A stretch of 64,000 nt of DNA from Rhodococcus sp. KRD162 (GTDB taxonomy: Bacteria > Actinomycetota > Actinomycetes > Mycobacteriales > Mycobacteriaceae), in assembly GCF_017168335.1 (NCBI RefSeq), contig NZ_JABFAU010000010.1, positions 1 through 64,000 of the forward strand. Reading direction: 5' to 3'. Positions within the stretch are counted from its first letter, which is position 1. Every line of letters begins with the position of its first letter. Below are positions 27,371 to 37,198 of the stretch, in pieces. The position numbers and the translations under genes were made by a program. The notes beneath the pieces were generated by a model. The model worked only from the letters and a program-made list of their open reading frames with translations. It did no database searches and was not told the DNA's origin.

Positions 27371-30300
27371 TTGACGATCAACGAGAGCACACCATCACAC
27401 GGACGAGGCACGCGGAGTAACGGCGGCGCTGGCAAATCCCCGAAAAGCAATGGCGGCTCTCGGACTCTGGCAGATCGTTTCGCCGCGGGTGAGCCGTATG
27501 CACTGGCCTTCGGTGGTCAGGGTGCACCGTGGCTCAGCTCGCTCGAAGAGCTGGCCCGCGACTCGGCGCTCGAGCCCGAACTGACCGATCTCGTCAACGA
27601 GGCCGCAGCCGTGGTCGCGCCCGTCTCCGACGAACTGCTGGTCGTCCGATCCGTCGGATTCGACCCCATCGGCTGGATGCTCGAGCAGGATCTCGCCGAC
27701 GACGACACCGAGGGCTCCGAAGGGCCGTCCGAGGCCGCTCTGACCTCAGCAGCGGTGTCGCTTCCCGGAGTGTTTCTCACTCAGGTCGCCGCGCTGCGCG
27801 CCCTGAAGCTGCAGGGACTCGACCCATCTCAGACCCCTCCGGTCGAAGTCGTCGGACACTCACAGGGCCTCATCGCTGCCGAGTCGGTCGCTGCCGACGG
27901 CACCCAGGACGCGAACTTCCTGGCCATCGCTCAATTGGTCGGTGCTGCAGCAGGTCTCGTCGGGCGTCGACGCGGAATCATCGGTGCCGGTGACCGTGCG
28001 CCGATGGTCTCGGTCGCCAATGTCGAACCCGAACGCCTGCAGTCCATCGTCGACGAACTTGCGCTTCCCGATGCGCCGGAGCGATCCGCCGCCCTCGCCA
28101 TCCGCAACGGCCGTCGTCGTGTCGTACTGTCCGGACCGCCGGCCCAGCTTGCTCGCGTGCAGGAGAAATGCGAGCAGATCGCTGCCGAGGAAGAGCGTGA
28201 ACGCGACGCCAAGAAGCGCGGCGGTGCCGTGTTCGCGCCGGTCTTCGAGCAGCTTCCCGTCGAGATCGGCTTCCATCACCCCGCCCTTGCCGACGCAGTC
28301 GAACTCGTCAGTGCCTGGGCGCAGCGTTGTGGGCTCGACGTCGATCTCGCGCGGTCCCTCGCGCAGAAGATCCTGGTGGACTCCGTGGATTGGGTCGACG
28401 CCATCGACGGCGTCGTCGACGCCGGTGCCGACTGGATCCTCGATCTCGGTCCGGGCGACCTGCTCACCCGCATGACCACCCCGGCGCTGCGTGGACAGGG
28501 CGTCGGCATCATCGCTGCGTCCTCGCGTGGAGGCCACCGCAATCTCCTCACCCCGGGGGCCGCACCCGAGGTCCAGCCCGCATGGTCGGCGTTCGCACCC
28601 ACACCGGTGACGCTCCCGGACGGGCGCGTCGTGGTCGAGACCTCCTTCACCAAGATGACCGGCCGTTCGCCGATCCTGCTCGCAGGTATGACGCCGACGA
28701 CGGTCGACGCGAAGATCGTTGCAGCAGCTGCCAACGCAGGTCACTGGGCCGAGCTCGCCGGTGGCGGCCAGGTCACCGAGGACATCTTCACCGATCGTGT
28801 CGCCGAGCTCTCCACGCTGCTCGAGCCCGGCCGCGCCATCCAGTTCAACTCGCTCTTCCTCGATCCGTACCTGTGGAAGCTCCAGCTCGGCGGACGCCGT
28901 ATCGTGCAGCGCGCTCGCGCCGCTGGTGCCGCCATCGACGGCGTCGTCGTCACTGCAGGCATCCCGGAACTCGACGAGGCAGTGGCGCTCATCGAGGAGC
29001 TGTCCGAGGCAGGCATCAGCTACGTCTCGTTCAAGCCGGGCACCGTCGCGCAGATCCGCGCCGTCATCCGCATCGCCAACGAGGTCCCGTCCTACCAGGT
29101 CAACGTTCACATCGAGGGTGGCCGCGCAGGCGGGCACCACTCCTGGGAGGACCTCGACGATCTGCTGCTGACCACCTACGCAGAGCTGCGTTCGCGGCCC
29201 AACCTCGTCGTCTGTGTCGGTGGCGGCATCGGGACACCCGAGCGGGCCGCCGAGTACCTCACCGGCACGTGGTCGGCCGCGTACGGCTATCCCAAGATGC
29301 CGCTCGACGGCATCCTCGTCGGTACCGCCGCCATGGCCACTCTGGAAGCCACCACGGCACCGGAGGTCAAGCAGCTCCTCGTCGACACACCGGGAACTCC
29401 CGACTGGGTCGGCGCGGGAACCGCCACCGGCGGAATGGCCTCGGGCCGCAGCCAGCTCGGTGCCGATATCCACGAGATCGACAACGCGGCATCGCGTTGC
29501 GGTCGACTGCTCGACGAGGTCGCCGGCGACGCCGACGCCGTGGCCGAACGCCGCGACGAGATCATCGCCGCGCTCGACGGCACCGCCAAGCCGTTCTTCG
29601 GTGACGTCGCCGAGATGACCTACCAGCAGTGGCTCGCACGCTACCTGGACCTGGCCATCGGCACGGACTCGCGCAACGAATTCGATTGCGGCGGTGAATT
29701 CACCGATGCCGTCAACGAGACCCGCAAATCGGTGTGGCTCGACATCACCTGGCGCACCCGCTTCCTGGAGATGCTGCAGCGCGCCGAGGCTCGCCTGCAC
29801 CCCGTCGATCGTGGACCGATCCCCACCCTGTTCGCCGACGCCGAGGTTCTCGAGCGCCCGCACGCGGCACTGAAGTCGCTGCTCGCCCAGTTCCCCGACG
29901 CCGCCGACGTGGTTCTGCACCCGGCCGACATCACGTTCTTCACCTCGCTGTGCCGCATGCCCGGCAAGCCGGTCAACTTCGTCCCCGTCGTCGACGGCGA
30001 CGTACGCCGCTGGTGGCGCAGTGACTCGCTGTGGCAGGCGCACGATCCTCGCTACTCCGCCGATCAGGTCTGCGTCATCCCCGGAACCGTCGCTGTCGCC
30101 GGCATCACCCGCGTGGACGAGCCCGTCGGCGAACTGCTGAACCGATTCGAGAAGGCCACCGCGGACCAGCTCATCGCCGAGGGCATCGAGCCGTCGGCTA
30201 TCGCCAGCCGCCGCCACGCCGAGATCGCACCCGGACTGCTGGGCATCGTGCTGGCTGCTCCCGACGTCACCTGGGCCTCGCGCATGACGCAGAACCCCGT

Positions 30301-33300
30301 TGCACGCCTGGGTGATCCGGCCGAGTGGACCGTCGAATCCGAGACGGTTGCCGCACATCCACAGACCGGATCCACGCTGACCGTGCTGGATTCGGAGCAC
30401 GTGGAGCTGCTGGTCCCTCTCGCTCCGGGCAAGGAAGTTCGGATTCGCCTGACGGTTCCGGCCTCCACGATCGACGGCGGCGCTCCCGTCGTCACCGCGC
30501 AGGACGCTCAGCAAGCGATGTCGGCACTACTCGGAGTTGCTGCAGGCCAGGAGCTTCCGACTGTCAAGGGCGGCGTCGCCCGTCTGAACATCGCATGGAT
30601 TCCCGATCTGATCGCCGACCACGCAGGCGTCACCGGATCCGGACTTCCCGACTCGTTGACCGTCAGCGGCAAGGCCGTTCCCGACGTCCTCGTCGGTGCC
30701 TGCTGGCCGGCCGTCTTCGCGGTCTTGGGTGCCACCAGAACTGCAGACGGCATCGACGTCATCGAGGGCATGCTCGACCTGGTGCACCTCGATCACAGTG
30801 TGAACCTGGTCGGCGAACTGCCCTCGGACACTTCGATTCTCGTGGTCAAAGCAGCGGCAGGAGAGGTGCTCGACACCGACCTCGGCCGCGTCGTCGAGGT
30901 CACCGTCGAGATCGGTGCCATGCTCAGCGAGGGTCTCGATGCTCCCGCAGTCGCAACCCTGGTGGAGCGCTTCGCCATTCGTGGACGCACCGGCAAGGGT
31001 GAACTGACCGATCCGGCTCGCGCAGGTGGATCCGTCGGTGACGACGCCAAGGACACCCCGCGTCGTCGCCGACGTCAGGTCACCGTCGTCGCCCCGCGCA
31101 ACATGGCTGCGTTCGCTCAGGTCTCGGGCGATCACAACCCCATCCACACCTCGGACGCCGCGGCTCTGCTTGCCGGTCTCGGCAGCCCGATCGTGCACGG
31201 CATGTGGCTCTCGGCTGCAGCCCAGCAGACAGTCACCGCCGTCGACCACGCGGACACCAAGACTCCGCCGCGTCGCTTGACCGCCTGGACCGCACGATTC
31301 CTCGGTATGGTCCGCCCCGGAGCCGAGATCGACGTTCGCGTCGACCGCACCGGATTCGACCAGGGTGCCGAACTGATCGAGGTCTCCTGCCGTGTCGCAG
31401 GCGAACTGGTCATGGTCGCCACCGCTCGCACCGCGCCGCCGAAAACCGTCTACGCCTTCCCCGGCCAGGGGATCCAGCGTGCGGGCATGGGCCTGGACGC
31501 ACGGTCTCGCTCGAAGGCCGCACGTGAGGTGTGGGAGCGTGCCGACAAGCACACCCGCAGTGCGCTCGGCTTCTCCATTCTCGCTGTGGTGCGGGACAAC
31601 CCGACCACGCTCAAGGCACGCGGCGTGACGCACAAGCATCCCGACGGGGTGCTGCACCTGACTCAGTTCACCCAGGTCGCGATGGCGGTTCTCGGCGTCG
31701 CACAGGTTGCCGAACTGCGTGAATCCGGTGCTTTCGTGGAGAATTCGATTCTCGCCGGCCACTCCGTCGGTGAGTACAACGCCCTCGCAGCGGTCGCCGG
31801 TGTGCTTCCGCTCGAAGCCGTCCTCGAGGTCGTCTTCCAGCGTGGTTCGGCCATGCATGCCCTGGTTCCGCGTGACGCCAGCGGTCGCAGTGACTACCGC
31901 ATGGCAGCGATTCGCCCGTCTCAGATCGGCTTGGCCGACGAGGACGTGCAAGACTTCGTCGCCGGTGTCTCAGCAGAATCGGGTGAGTTCCTCGAGATCG
32001 TCAACCTCAACCTGCGCGGTTCGCAGTACGCCATTGCAGGTACGGTCGCCGGTCTCGGCGAGCTGGAGAAGAAGATCGCGATCCGCCGAGCAGAGTTCGG
32101 TGGCAAGGCCGCCTACATCATGGTCCCCGGCATCGATGTGCCGTTCCACTCCACGGTGCTGCGCGGCGGAGTCGACGATTTCCGCAACCGTCTCGAGACT
32201 CTGCTCCCCGAGCAGATCGATCCGGCGATCCTGGTAGGGCGCTACATCCCGAACCTGGTGCCCAAGCCGTTCTCTCTCGACCGCGAGTTCGTTCAGGAGA
32301 TCGCCGATCTGGTTCCGTCCGAGCCGCTGAATGCTGTTCTCGCAGAATTCGATTCGTGGACCGCACGGCCGAGCGATCTGTGCCGCGTGATCCTGACCGA
32401 GCTGCTGGCATGGCAGTTCGCCAGCCCGGTGCGCTGGATCGAGACCCAGGACCTGCTGTTCGCAGACGAGTCCGACGGCGGCATGGGCGTCGAGCGCTTC
32501 GTCGAGATCGGCCTCGGTGCAACACCGACCGTGGCGAACCTCGCGTCGCAGACCCTCAAGCTGCCGGGCCGCTTCGGCCACCCGGTCGAGGTACTCAACC
32601 TCGAGCGCGAGGCTGCGATCATCTACGGCACCGACACCGACCCGGCTCCGGCCGAGGAGGAGGAGGCAACTCCTGCTCCCGAGGCCGCAGCTCCGGCAGC
32701 GGCTGCCGCTCCGGCCGCAGCACCCGCCCCGGCGGCAGCACCGTCGGGCGGACCGCGTCCGGACGACATCGCGTTCCTCGCCGCCGATGCGACCAAGATC
32801 CTCATCGGACTGTGGACCAAACTGCAGCTCGATCAGATCGGACCCGCCGACACCATCGAGGCGCTGTGCGACGGCGTGTCCTCACGCCGTAACCAGCTGC
32901 TCGTCGACCTCGGCTCCGAGCTCTCGCTCGGTGCCATCGACGGCGCAGCCGACGCCGACATGGGCGCGCTCTCGGGCACGGTCAACAAGCTGGCTCGTAC
33001 CTACAAGCCCTTCGGCCCGGTGCTCAGCGATTCGATCAACGATCACCTGCGCAAGGTCTTCGGTCCCTCGGGACGACGCCCGGCCTCGATCGCCGATCGA
33101 ATCAAGAAGACCTGGGAACTGGGCGACGGTTGGGCACATCACGTCACCGCCGAGGTCGCTCTCGGTACCCGTGACGGTGCCTCGGTGCGCGGCGGTGCAC
33201 TCGGCGGCCTCGCCGACGGCGCTCTCGCCGACGGCAACGCGGTCGACAACGTCATCGATGCCGCAGTGGCCGCAGTGGCCGCACGCCGCGGCGTCGCAGT

Positions 33301-36300
33301 CTCGATGCCACAAGCGGGCGGTGGGGCCGGCGGAACCGTCGACGCTGCTGCTCTCGGTGAGTTCACCGAGCACATCACCGGCCGCGACGGCGTCCTGGCC
33401 TCCGCAGCCCGACTGGTGCTCGAACAGCTCGGACTGGCCGATGCGCCCAACGCTCTGCTGGCAGAGGATCCCGACGCTGCACTGGTCGAATTGGTCTCGG
33501 CCGAGCTCGGATCCGACTGGCCTCGCCTCGTCGCCCCGGCGTTCGACGCCAAGCGAGCGGTCCTGATCGACGACCGGTGGGCCACCGCCCGTGAGGACCT
33601 GGCCCGGCTGTGGCTCGGTACTGCAGGCGACGTCGCGGTCGAGTCCTTCGCAGGTGCAGGCAATGCCGTTGCGTCGCAGGCACAGTGGTGGAAGGCCAAG
33701 GCCGACTACGCGAACAAGACAGTGCTCGCGGAGACCTTCGGACGCATCGCGGATATCGCGGTCGCATCCGAGGACAAGGGCCAATGGGCCGACGAGGTCG
33801 CAGTGGTCACCGGCGGCAGCAAGGGCTCCATCGCAGCTGCGGTGACGGCCAAGCTGCTGGCCGGGGGAGCGACGGTCTTCGTCACCACCTCCAGGCTCGA
33901 CGACGAGCGACTCGGCTTCTACCGCAGCCTCTACCGCGACAACGCACGCAGCGGAGCCTCGCTCTGGGTGGTTCCGGCCAACATCGCGTCGTACAACGAT
34001 GTCGATGCACTCATCGAGTGGATCGGCAGCGACTTCATCGACACTGCCGGTGGCGCAAAGACTCTGGTCAAGGCCGCAACGACTCCGACGATGCTGTTCC
34101 CGTTCGCTGCACCGCGAGTAATGGGCGAGATGTCCGACGCGGGCGCTCGCGCCGAGATGGAAATGCGCGTGCTGCTCTGGTCGGTCGAGCGTCTGATCAC
34201 CGGACTGTCGAAGGTCGGCTACGACACCGACATCGATACCCACCTGCATGTGGTGCTGCCGGGATCGCCGAACCGCGGAATGTTCGGTGGCGACGGTGCT
34301 TACGGCGAATCCAAGGCTGCACTGGATGCCGTTGTCACCAAGTGGGGTTCGGAGAAGAACTGGGCCGAGCGGGTGTCCATCGCCCACGCTCACATCGGTT
34401 GGGTCCGCGGAACCGGCCTGATGGGCGGAAACGATCCCATCGTCGAGGCCGTCGAAGCCGAGGGTGTGCGCACCTGGTCGACCGAAGAGATGGCAACCGA
34501 ACTGCTCGAACTGTGCACGCCTGCCGCTCGTCGTCAGGCTGCTCAGGAGCCGATCGTTGCCGATCTCACCGGCGGACTGGCCAATACCGAGCTCAACCTC
34601 GTCGAACTCGCTCGGGACGCGGCTGCCGCCGCTGCCGAGAAGACCGAAGAGGAAGTGGACGATTCGGTGATCGCGGCACTGCCCGCCCCGCCGCGTCTGT
34701 CGACCTCGACCACCGCTCCTGCGTGGCCGGCGCTCGATGTCGACCCGAAGGACCTGGTTGTCATCGTCGGCGCAGGCGAGCTCGGACCTTACGGTTCGGC
34801 ACGCACCCGCTTCGAGATGGAGGTCGACGAGCAGCTCTCTGCCGCAGGCGTTCTCGAACTCGCATGGAACACCGGCCTGATCGCCTGGGAGAACGATCCC
34901 AAGCCGGGTTGGTACGACATCGAGTCCGGTGACCTGGTGCCGGAGGAGGACATCGCCGACAAGTACCACGACATCGTGGTCGAGAAGTGTGGCATCCGTA
35001 CCTACGGTGACGACGGCGCGATGGTCGGCAACACCGCTCCGCTGATGACCTCGATCTTCCTCGACAACGACCTGACGTTCGTGGTCGGAACCGAGATCGA
35101 TGCACGGTCGTTCGCAGCGGCGGACCCCGAGCACACGCTGATCACGCCGGTCCCGGATTCGAGTGATTGGCAGGTCACTCGCAAGGCGGGCACCGAGATT
35201 CGCGTTCCGCGCAAGATGAAGCTCAGCCGCACCGTCGGCGGGCAGATTCCGACCGGATTCGATCCCACCAAGTGGGGCATCTCGCCCGACATGGCCAGCT
35301 CGGTCGATCGCGTTGCCCTGTGGAACATCGTCACCACGGTCGATGCATTCATCTCCTCGGGCTTCAACCCGTCGGAACTGATGCGCTGGGTGCACCCCAC
35401 ACTGGTGGCCAACACACAGGGCACCGGCATGGGCGGCATGGAATCGATGCGCTCGCTGTACATCGACACCCTGCTCGGAGATGCCCGTGCGAACGACATC
35501 CTGCAGGAGGCGCTGCCGAACGTCGTTGCAGCGCACGTGGTCCAGTCGTACGTCGGTAGCTACGGCGCGATGGTTCACCCCGTCGCCGCCTGTGCCACCG
35601 CGGCGGTCTCGGTCGAGGAAGGCGTCGACAAGATCAAACTGGGCAAGGCGCAGGTAGTGGTCGCAGGCGGCTTCGACGACCTGAGCACCGAAGGCATCAT
35701 CGGCTTCGGTGACATGTCGGCCACCGCCGACTCGGCAGCGATGACCGCCAAGGGCATCAGCGACCGACGCTTCTCCCGGGCCAACGACCGCAGGCGCGGT
35801 GGGTTCGTCGAGTCGCACGGCGGCGGAACGATTCTGCTCGCCCGCGGCGATCTCGCCCTCGAGATGGGGCTGCCGGTCCTCGGTGTGGTGGCGTACGCAC
35901 AGTCCTACGGCGACGGAGTTCATACCTCCATCCCGGCTCCGGGACTCGGCGCACTGAGCGCCGGTCGTGGAGGCAAGGATTCTGCGCTTGCGCTTTCGTT
36001 GAACGCATTGGGCGTCAGCGCGGACGATGTGGCCGTGATCTCCAAGCACGACACGTCGACCGCGGCCAACGACCCGAACGAGGCCGAACTGCATACCCGC
36101 CTCGCGAAGGCCATCGGCCGTTCGGACGGTGCCCCGCTGTTCGTCGTCTCGCAGAAGAGCCTCACCGGCCACTCGAAGGGTGGAGCGGCTGCCTGGCAGC
36201 TGATCGGCCTGTGCCAGGTGCTGGCGGGCGGCGTCATCCCGCCGAACCGCAGCCTCGACTGCGTCGACGACAAGATGACCGGCTTCGAGCATCTGGTGTG

Positions 36301-36673
36301 GGCTCGTGAGCCACTGCGCTTCGGTGACTCGGTTCCGCTCAAGGCAGGTCTGCTGACCTCGCTCGGGTTCGGACACGTGTCGGGGCTCATCGCGCTGGTG
36401 CACCCGCAGGCGTTCCTCGAGGCCATTCCGGCCGACAGGCGTGCTGCGTACATCGCTCAGTCGAACGAGCGGCGCATCGCCGGTCAGCGCAGGCTGATCT
36501 CGGCGATGGTGGGAGGCGACTCCCTGTACGAGCGGCCCGACGATCGACGACTTGGACATGACGGGACGCCGGCCAAGGCGTCACGCGAACTGGAGGCACA
36601 CGTGTTGCTCAACGAGTCTGCTCGCCTCGGCGAAGACGACGTCTACTCGTCCGGTCTGCCGGGTGCCATCTGA
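27371..36673 (+). CDS. fas: Type I fatty acid synthase (FAS-I), single polypeptide
   Basis: A 3100-residue multienzyme. The TTG at 27371 is chosen: GAGAGGAA precedes it by eight bases and LTIN matches the MTIH start of mycobacterial Fas. Order by residue: acetyltransferase with GHSQG (Ser164), enoyl reductase from about 430 (GRSPILLAGMTPTTVDAKIV), dehydratase with SGDHNPIHTS (His1255), malonyl/palmitoyl transferase with GHSVGEY (Ser1465), an Ala/Pro/Glu linker near 1757-1795, acyl carrier with DGVSSRRNQ (Ser1837 predicted to carry phosphopantetheine), ketoreductase from about 2146 with YGESK (Tyr2311), and ketosynthase with Cys2741, His2893 and His2934. It makes acyl-CoAs that feed membrane lipid and mycolate synthesis. 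acpS overlaps its stop. Confidence 0.98.
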   Translation: MTINESTPSHGRGTRSNGGAGKSPKSNGGSRTLADRFAAGEPYALAFGGQGAPWLSSLEELARDSALEPELTDLVNEAAAVVAPVSDELLVVRSVGFDPIGWMLEQDLADDDTEGSEGPSEAALTSAAVSLPGVFLTQVAALRALKLQGLDPSQTPPVEVVGHSQGLIAAESVAADGTQDANFLAIAQLVGAAAGLVGRRRGIIGAGDRAPMVSVANVEPERLQSIVDELALPDAPERSAALAIRNGRRRVVLSGPPAQLARVQEKCEQIAAEEERERDAKKRGGAVFAPVFEQLPVEIGFHHPALADAVELVSAWAQRCGLDVDLARSLAQKILVDSVDWVDAIDGVVDAGADWILDLGPGDLLTRMTTPALRGQGVGIIAASSRGGHRNLLTPGAAPEVQPAWSAFAPTPVTLPDGRVVVETSFTKMTGRSPILLAGMTPTTVDAKIVAAAANAGHWAELAGGGQVTEDIFTDRVAELSTLLEPGRAIQFNSLFLDPYLWKLQLGGRRIVQRARAAGAAIDGVVVTAGIPELDEAVALIEELSEAGISYVSFKPGTVAQIRAVIRIANEVPSYQVNVHIEGGRAGGHHSWEDLDDLLLTTYAELRSRPNLVVCVGGGIGTPERAAEYLTGTWSAAYGYPKMPLDGILVGTAAMATLEATTAPEVKQLLVDTPGTPDWVGAGTATGGMASGRSQLGADIHEIDNAASRCGRLLDEVAGDADAVAERRDEIIAALDGTAKPFFGDVAEMTYQQWLARYLDLAIGTDSRNEFDCGGEFTDAVNETRKSVWLDITWRTRFLEMLQRAEARLHPVDRGPIPTLFADAEVLERPHAALKSLLAQFPDAADVVLHPADITFFTSLCRMPGKPVNFVPVVDGDVRRWWRSDSLWQAHDPRYSADQVCVIPGTVAVAGITRVDEPVGELLNRFEKATADQLIAEGIEPSAIASRRHAEIAPGLLGIVLAAPDVTWASRMTQNPVARLGDPAEWTVESETVAAHPQTGSTLTVLDSEHVELLVPLAPGKEVRIRLTVPASTIDGGAPVVTAQDAQQAMSALLGVAAGQELPTVKGGVARLNIAWIPDLIADHAGVTGSGLPDSLTVSGKAVPDVLVGACWPAVFAVLGATRTADGIDVIEGMLDLVHLDHSVNLVGELPSDTSILVVKAAAGEVLDTDLGRVVEVTVEIGAMLSEGLDAPAVATLVERFAIRGRTGKGELTDPARAGGSVGDDAKDTPRRRRRQVTVVAPRNMAAFAQVSGDHNPIHTSDAAALLAGLGSPIVHGMWLSAAAQQTVTAVDHADTKTPPRRLTAWTARFLGMVRPGAEIDVRVDRTGFDQGAELIEVSCRVAGELVMVATARTAPPKTVYAFPGQGIQRAGMGLDARSRSKAAREVWERADKHTRSALGFSILAVVRDNPTTLKARGVTHKHPDGVLHLTQFTQVAMAVLGVAQVAELRESGAFVENSILAGHSVGEYNALAAVAGVLPLEAVLEVVFQRGSAMHALVPRDASGRSDYRMAAIRPSQIGLADEDVQDFVAGVSAESGEFLEIVNLNLRGSQYAIAGTVAGLGELEKKIAIRRAEFGGKAAYIMVPGIDVPFHSTVLRGGVDDFRNRLETLLPEQIDPAILVGRYIPNLVPKPFSLDREFVQEIADLVPSEPLNAVLAEFDSWTARPSDLCRVILTELLAWQFASPVRWIETQDLLFADESDGGMGVERFVEIGLGATPTVANLASQTLKLPGRFGHPVEVLNLEREAAIIYGTDTDPAPAEEEEATPAPEAAAPAAAAAPAAAPAPAAAPSGGPRPDDIAFLAADATKILIGLWTKLQLDQIGPADTIEALCDGVSSRRNQLLVDLGSELSLGAIDGAADADMGALSGTVNKLARTYKPFGPVLSDSINDHLRKVFGPSGRRPASIADRIKKTWELGDGWAHHVTAEVALGTRDGASVRGGALGGLADGALADGNAVDNVIDAAVAAVAARRGVAVSMPQAGGGAGGTVDAAALGEFTEHITGRDGVLASAARLVLEQLGLADAPNALLAEDPDAALVELVSAELGSDWPRLVAPAFDAKRAVLIDDRWATAREDLARLWLGTAGDVAVESFAGAGNAVASQAQWWKAKADYANKTVLAETFGRIADIAVASEDKGQWADEVAVVTGGSKGSIAAAVTAKLLAGGATVFVTTSRLDDERLGFYRSLYRDNARSGASLWVVPANIASYNDVDALIEWIGSDFIDTAGGAKTLVKAATTPTMLFPFAAPRVMGEMSDAGARAEMEMRVLLWSVERLITGLSKVGYDTDIDTHLHVVLPGSPNRGMFGGDGAYGESKAALDAVVTKWGSEKNWAERVSIAHAHIGWVRGTGLMGGNDPIVEAVEAEGVRTWSTEEMATELLELCTPAARRQAAQEPIVADLTGGLANTELNLVELARDAAAAAAEKTEEEVDDSVIAALPAPPRLSTSTTAPAWPALDVDPKDLVVIVGAGELGPYGSARTRFEMEVDEQLSAAGVLELAWNTGLIAWENDPKPGWYDIESGDLVPEEDIADKYHDIVVEKCGIRTYGDDGAMVGNTAPLMTSIFLDNDLTFVVGTEIDARSFAAADPEHTLITPVPDSSDWQVTRKAGTEIRVPRKMKLSRTVGGQIPTGFDPTKWGISPDMASSVDRVALWNIVTTVDAFISSGFNPSELMRWVHPTLVANTQGTGMGGMESMRSLYIDTLLGDARANDILQEALPNVVAAHVVQSYVGSYGAMVHPVAACATAAVSVEEGVDKIKLGKAQVVVAGGFDDLSTEGIIGFGDMSATADSAAMTAKGISDRRFSRANDRRRGGFVESHGGGTILLARGDLALEMGLPVLGVVAYAQSYGDGVHTSIPAPGLGALSAGRGGKDSALALSLNALGVSADDVAVISKHDTSTAANDPNEAELHTRLAKAIGRSDGAPLFVVSQKSLTGHSKGGAAAWQLIGLCQVLAGGVIPPNRSLDCVDDKMTGFEHLVWAREPLRFGDSVPLKAGLLTSLGFGHVSGLIALVHPQAFLEAIPADRRAAYIAQSNERRIAGQRRLISAMVGGDSLYERPDDRRLGHDGTPAKASRELEAHVLLNESARLGEDDVYSSGLPGAI

Positions 36674-37065
36674 TGGCGATCCTGGGAGTGGGTTTCGACC
36701 TGGTGACGGTGTCCGACTTCGCCGAGCAGATGGAGAAGGTCGGCACGACGATGATTCGCGACAGCTTCACCGCGGGTGAGCGTCGACATGCCGCGACGAA
36801 GAGTTCCGATCCGACCCGCCACTACGCAGCTCGGTGGGCTGCCAAGGAAGCGGTGTTGAAGGCATGGGCGACATCGCGATTCGCCCGGCCACCGCAGATC
36901 GGTGACAACCCGTACCCGCTGATCGAGGTCGTCAACGATGCGTGGGGTCGCCCGTCCATCAAGCTGCACGGCATTGCGCAGGAGTTCCTGCCGACGGTCA
37001 AGATTCATCTGTCGTTGACTCACGACGGTGACATCGCCGCTGCGGTGGCGATTCTGGAGGAGTGA
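36673..37065 (+). CDS. acpS: Holo-ACP synthase AcpS
   Basis: A 130-residue phosphopantetheinyl transferase whose ATG shares a base with the fas stop (TGATG). It attaches the 4'-phosphopantetheine arm to the acyl-carrier domain of FAS-I. GVGFDLVTVSDF supplies the metal-binding Asp, and AARWAAKEAVLKAW the Glu and Lys of the active site. Length and the fas-acpS pairing are as in mycobacteria (Rv2524c-Rv2523c). A strong terminator follows. Confidence 0.96.
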   Translation: MAILGVGFDLVTVSDFAEQMEKVGTTMIRDSFTAGERRHAATKSSDPTRHYAARWAAKEAVLKAWATSRFARPPQIGDNPYPLIEVVNDAWGRPSIKLHGIAQEFLPTVKIHLSLTHDGDIAAAVAILEE

Positions 37066-37084
37066 GTCCGTACTGAAACGCGTC

Positions 37085-37118
37085 AGGCCCGTCCGATCCA
37101 CGAGATCGGGCGGGCCTT
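37085..37118 (+). terminator. Rho-independent terminator of fas-acpS
   Basis: AGGCCCGTCCGATC at 37085-37098 pairs with GATCGGGCGGGCCT at 37104-37117 through a 5-base loop, with one mismatch, and is followed by TTTCGTCTG. This sits 20 bp after the acpS stop. Confidence 0.85.
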
Positions 37119-37134
37119 TCGTCTGTGGAGCCGG

Positions 37135-37198
37135 GTCGGGATCAGGTGTCGTCGGGATCAGGCGTCGTCAGGATCAGGTGTCGTCAGGATCAGGCGTC
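37135..37198. repeat. Four tandem 16-bp repeats at the 3' end of a TetR gene
   Basis: Exactly four units of GTC[G/A]GGATCAGG[T/C]GTC, 16 bp each, with no spacer. Base 4 reads G,G,A,A and base 13 reads T,C,T,C. The TetR stop codon (37174-37176) lies in the third unit on the plus strand, so the last six or seven codons of that protein (PDPDDT) come from the repeat. Because 16 is not divisible by three, gain or loss of a unit changes the C-terminus. Confidence 0.9.

Noticed and set aside
27860-30514. An 884-codon minus-strand open frame antisense to the AT-ER part of fas
   Set aside because: No family features or ribosome site; shadow of the real gene.
32882-36559. A 1225-codon minus-strand open frame inside fas
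   Set aside because: It is antisense to the KR-KS part of fas, reads as low-complexity Arg/Asp/Gly-rich sequence without motifs, and is explained by high GC codon bias.
37135-37198. A possible CRISPR array
   Set aside because: The 16-bp units are directly adjacent with no spacers and run into a coding sequence; it is a simple tandem repeat.
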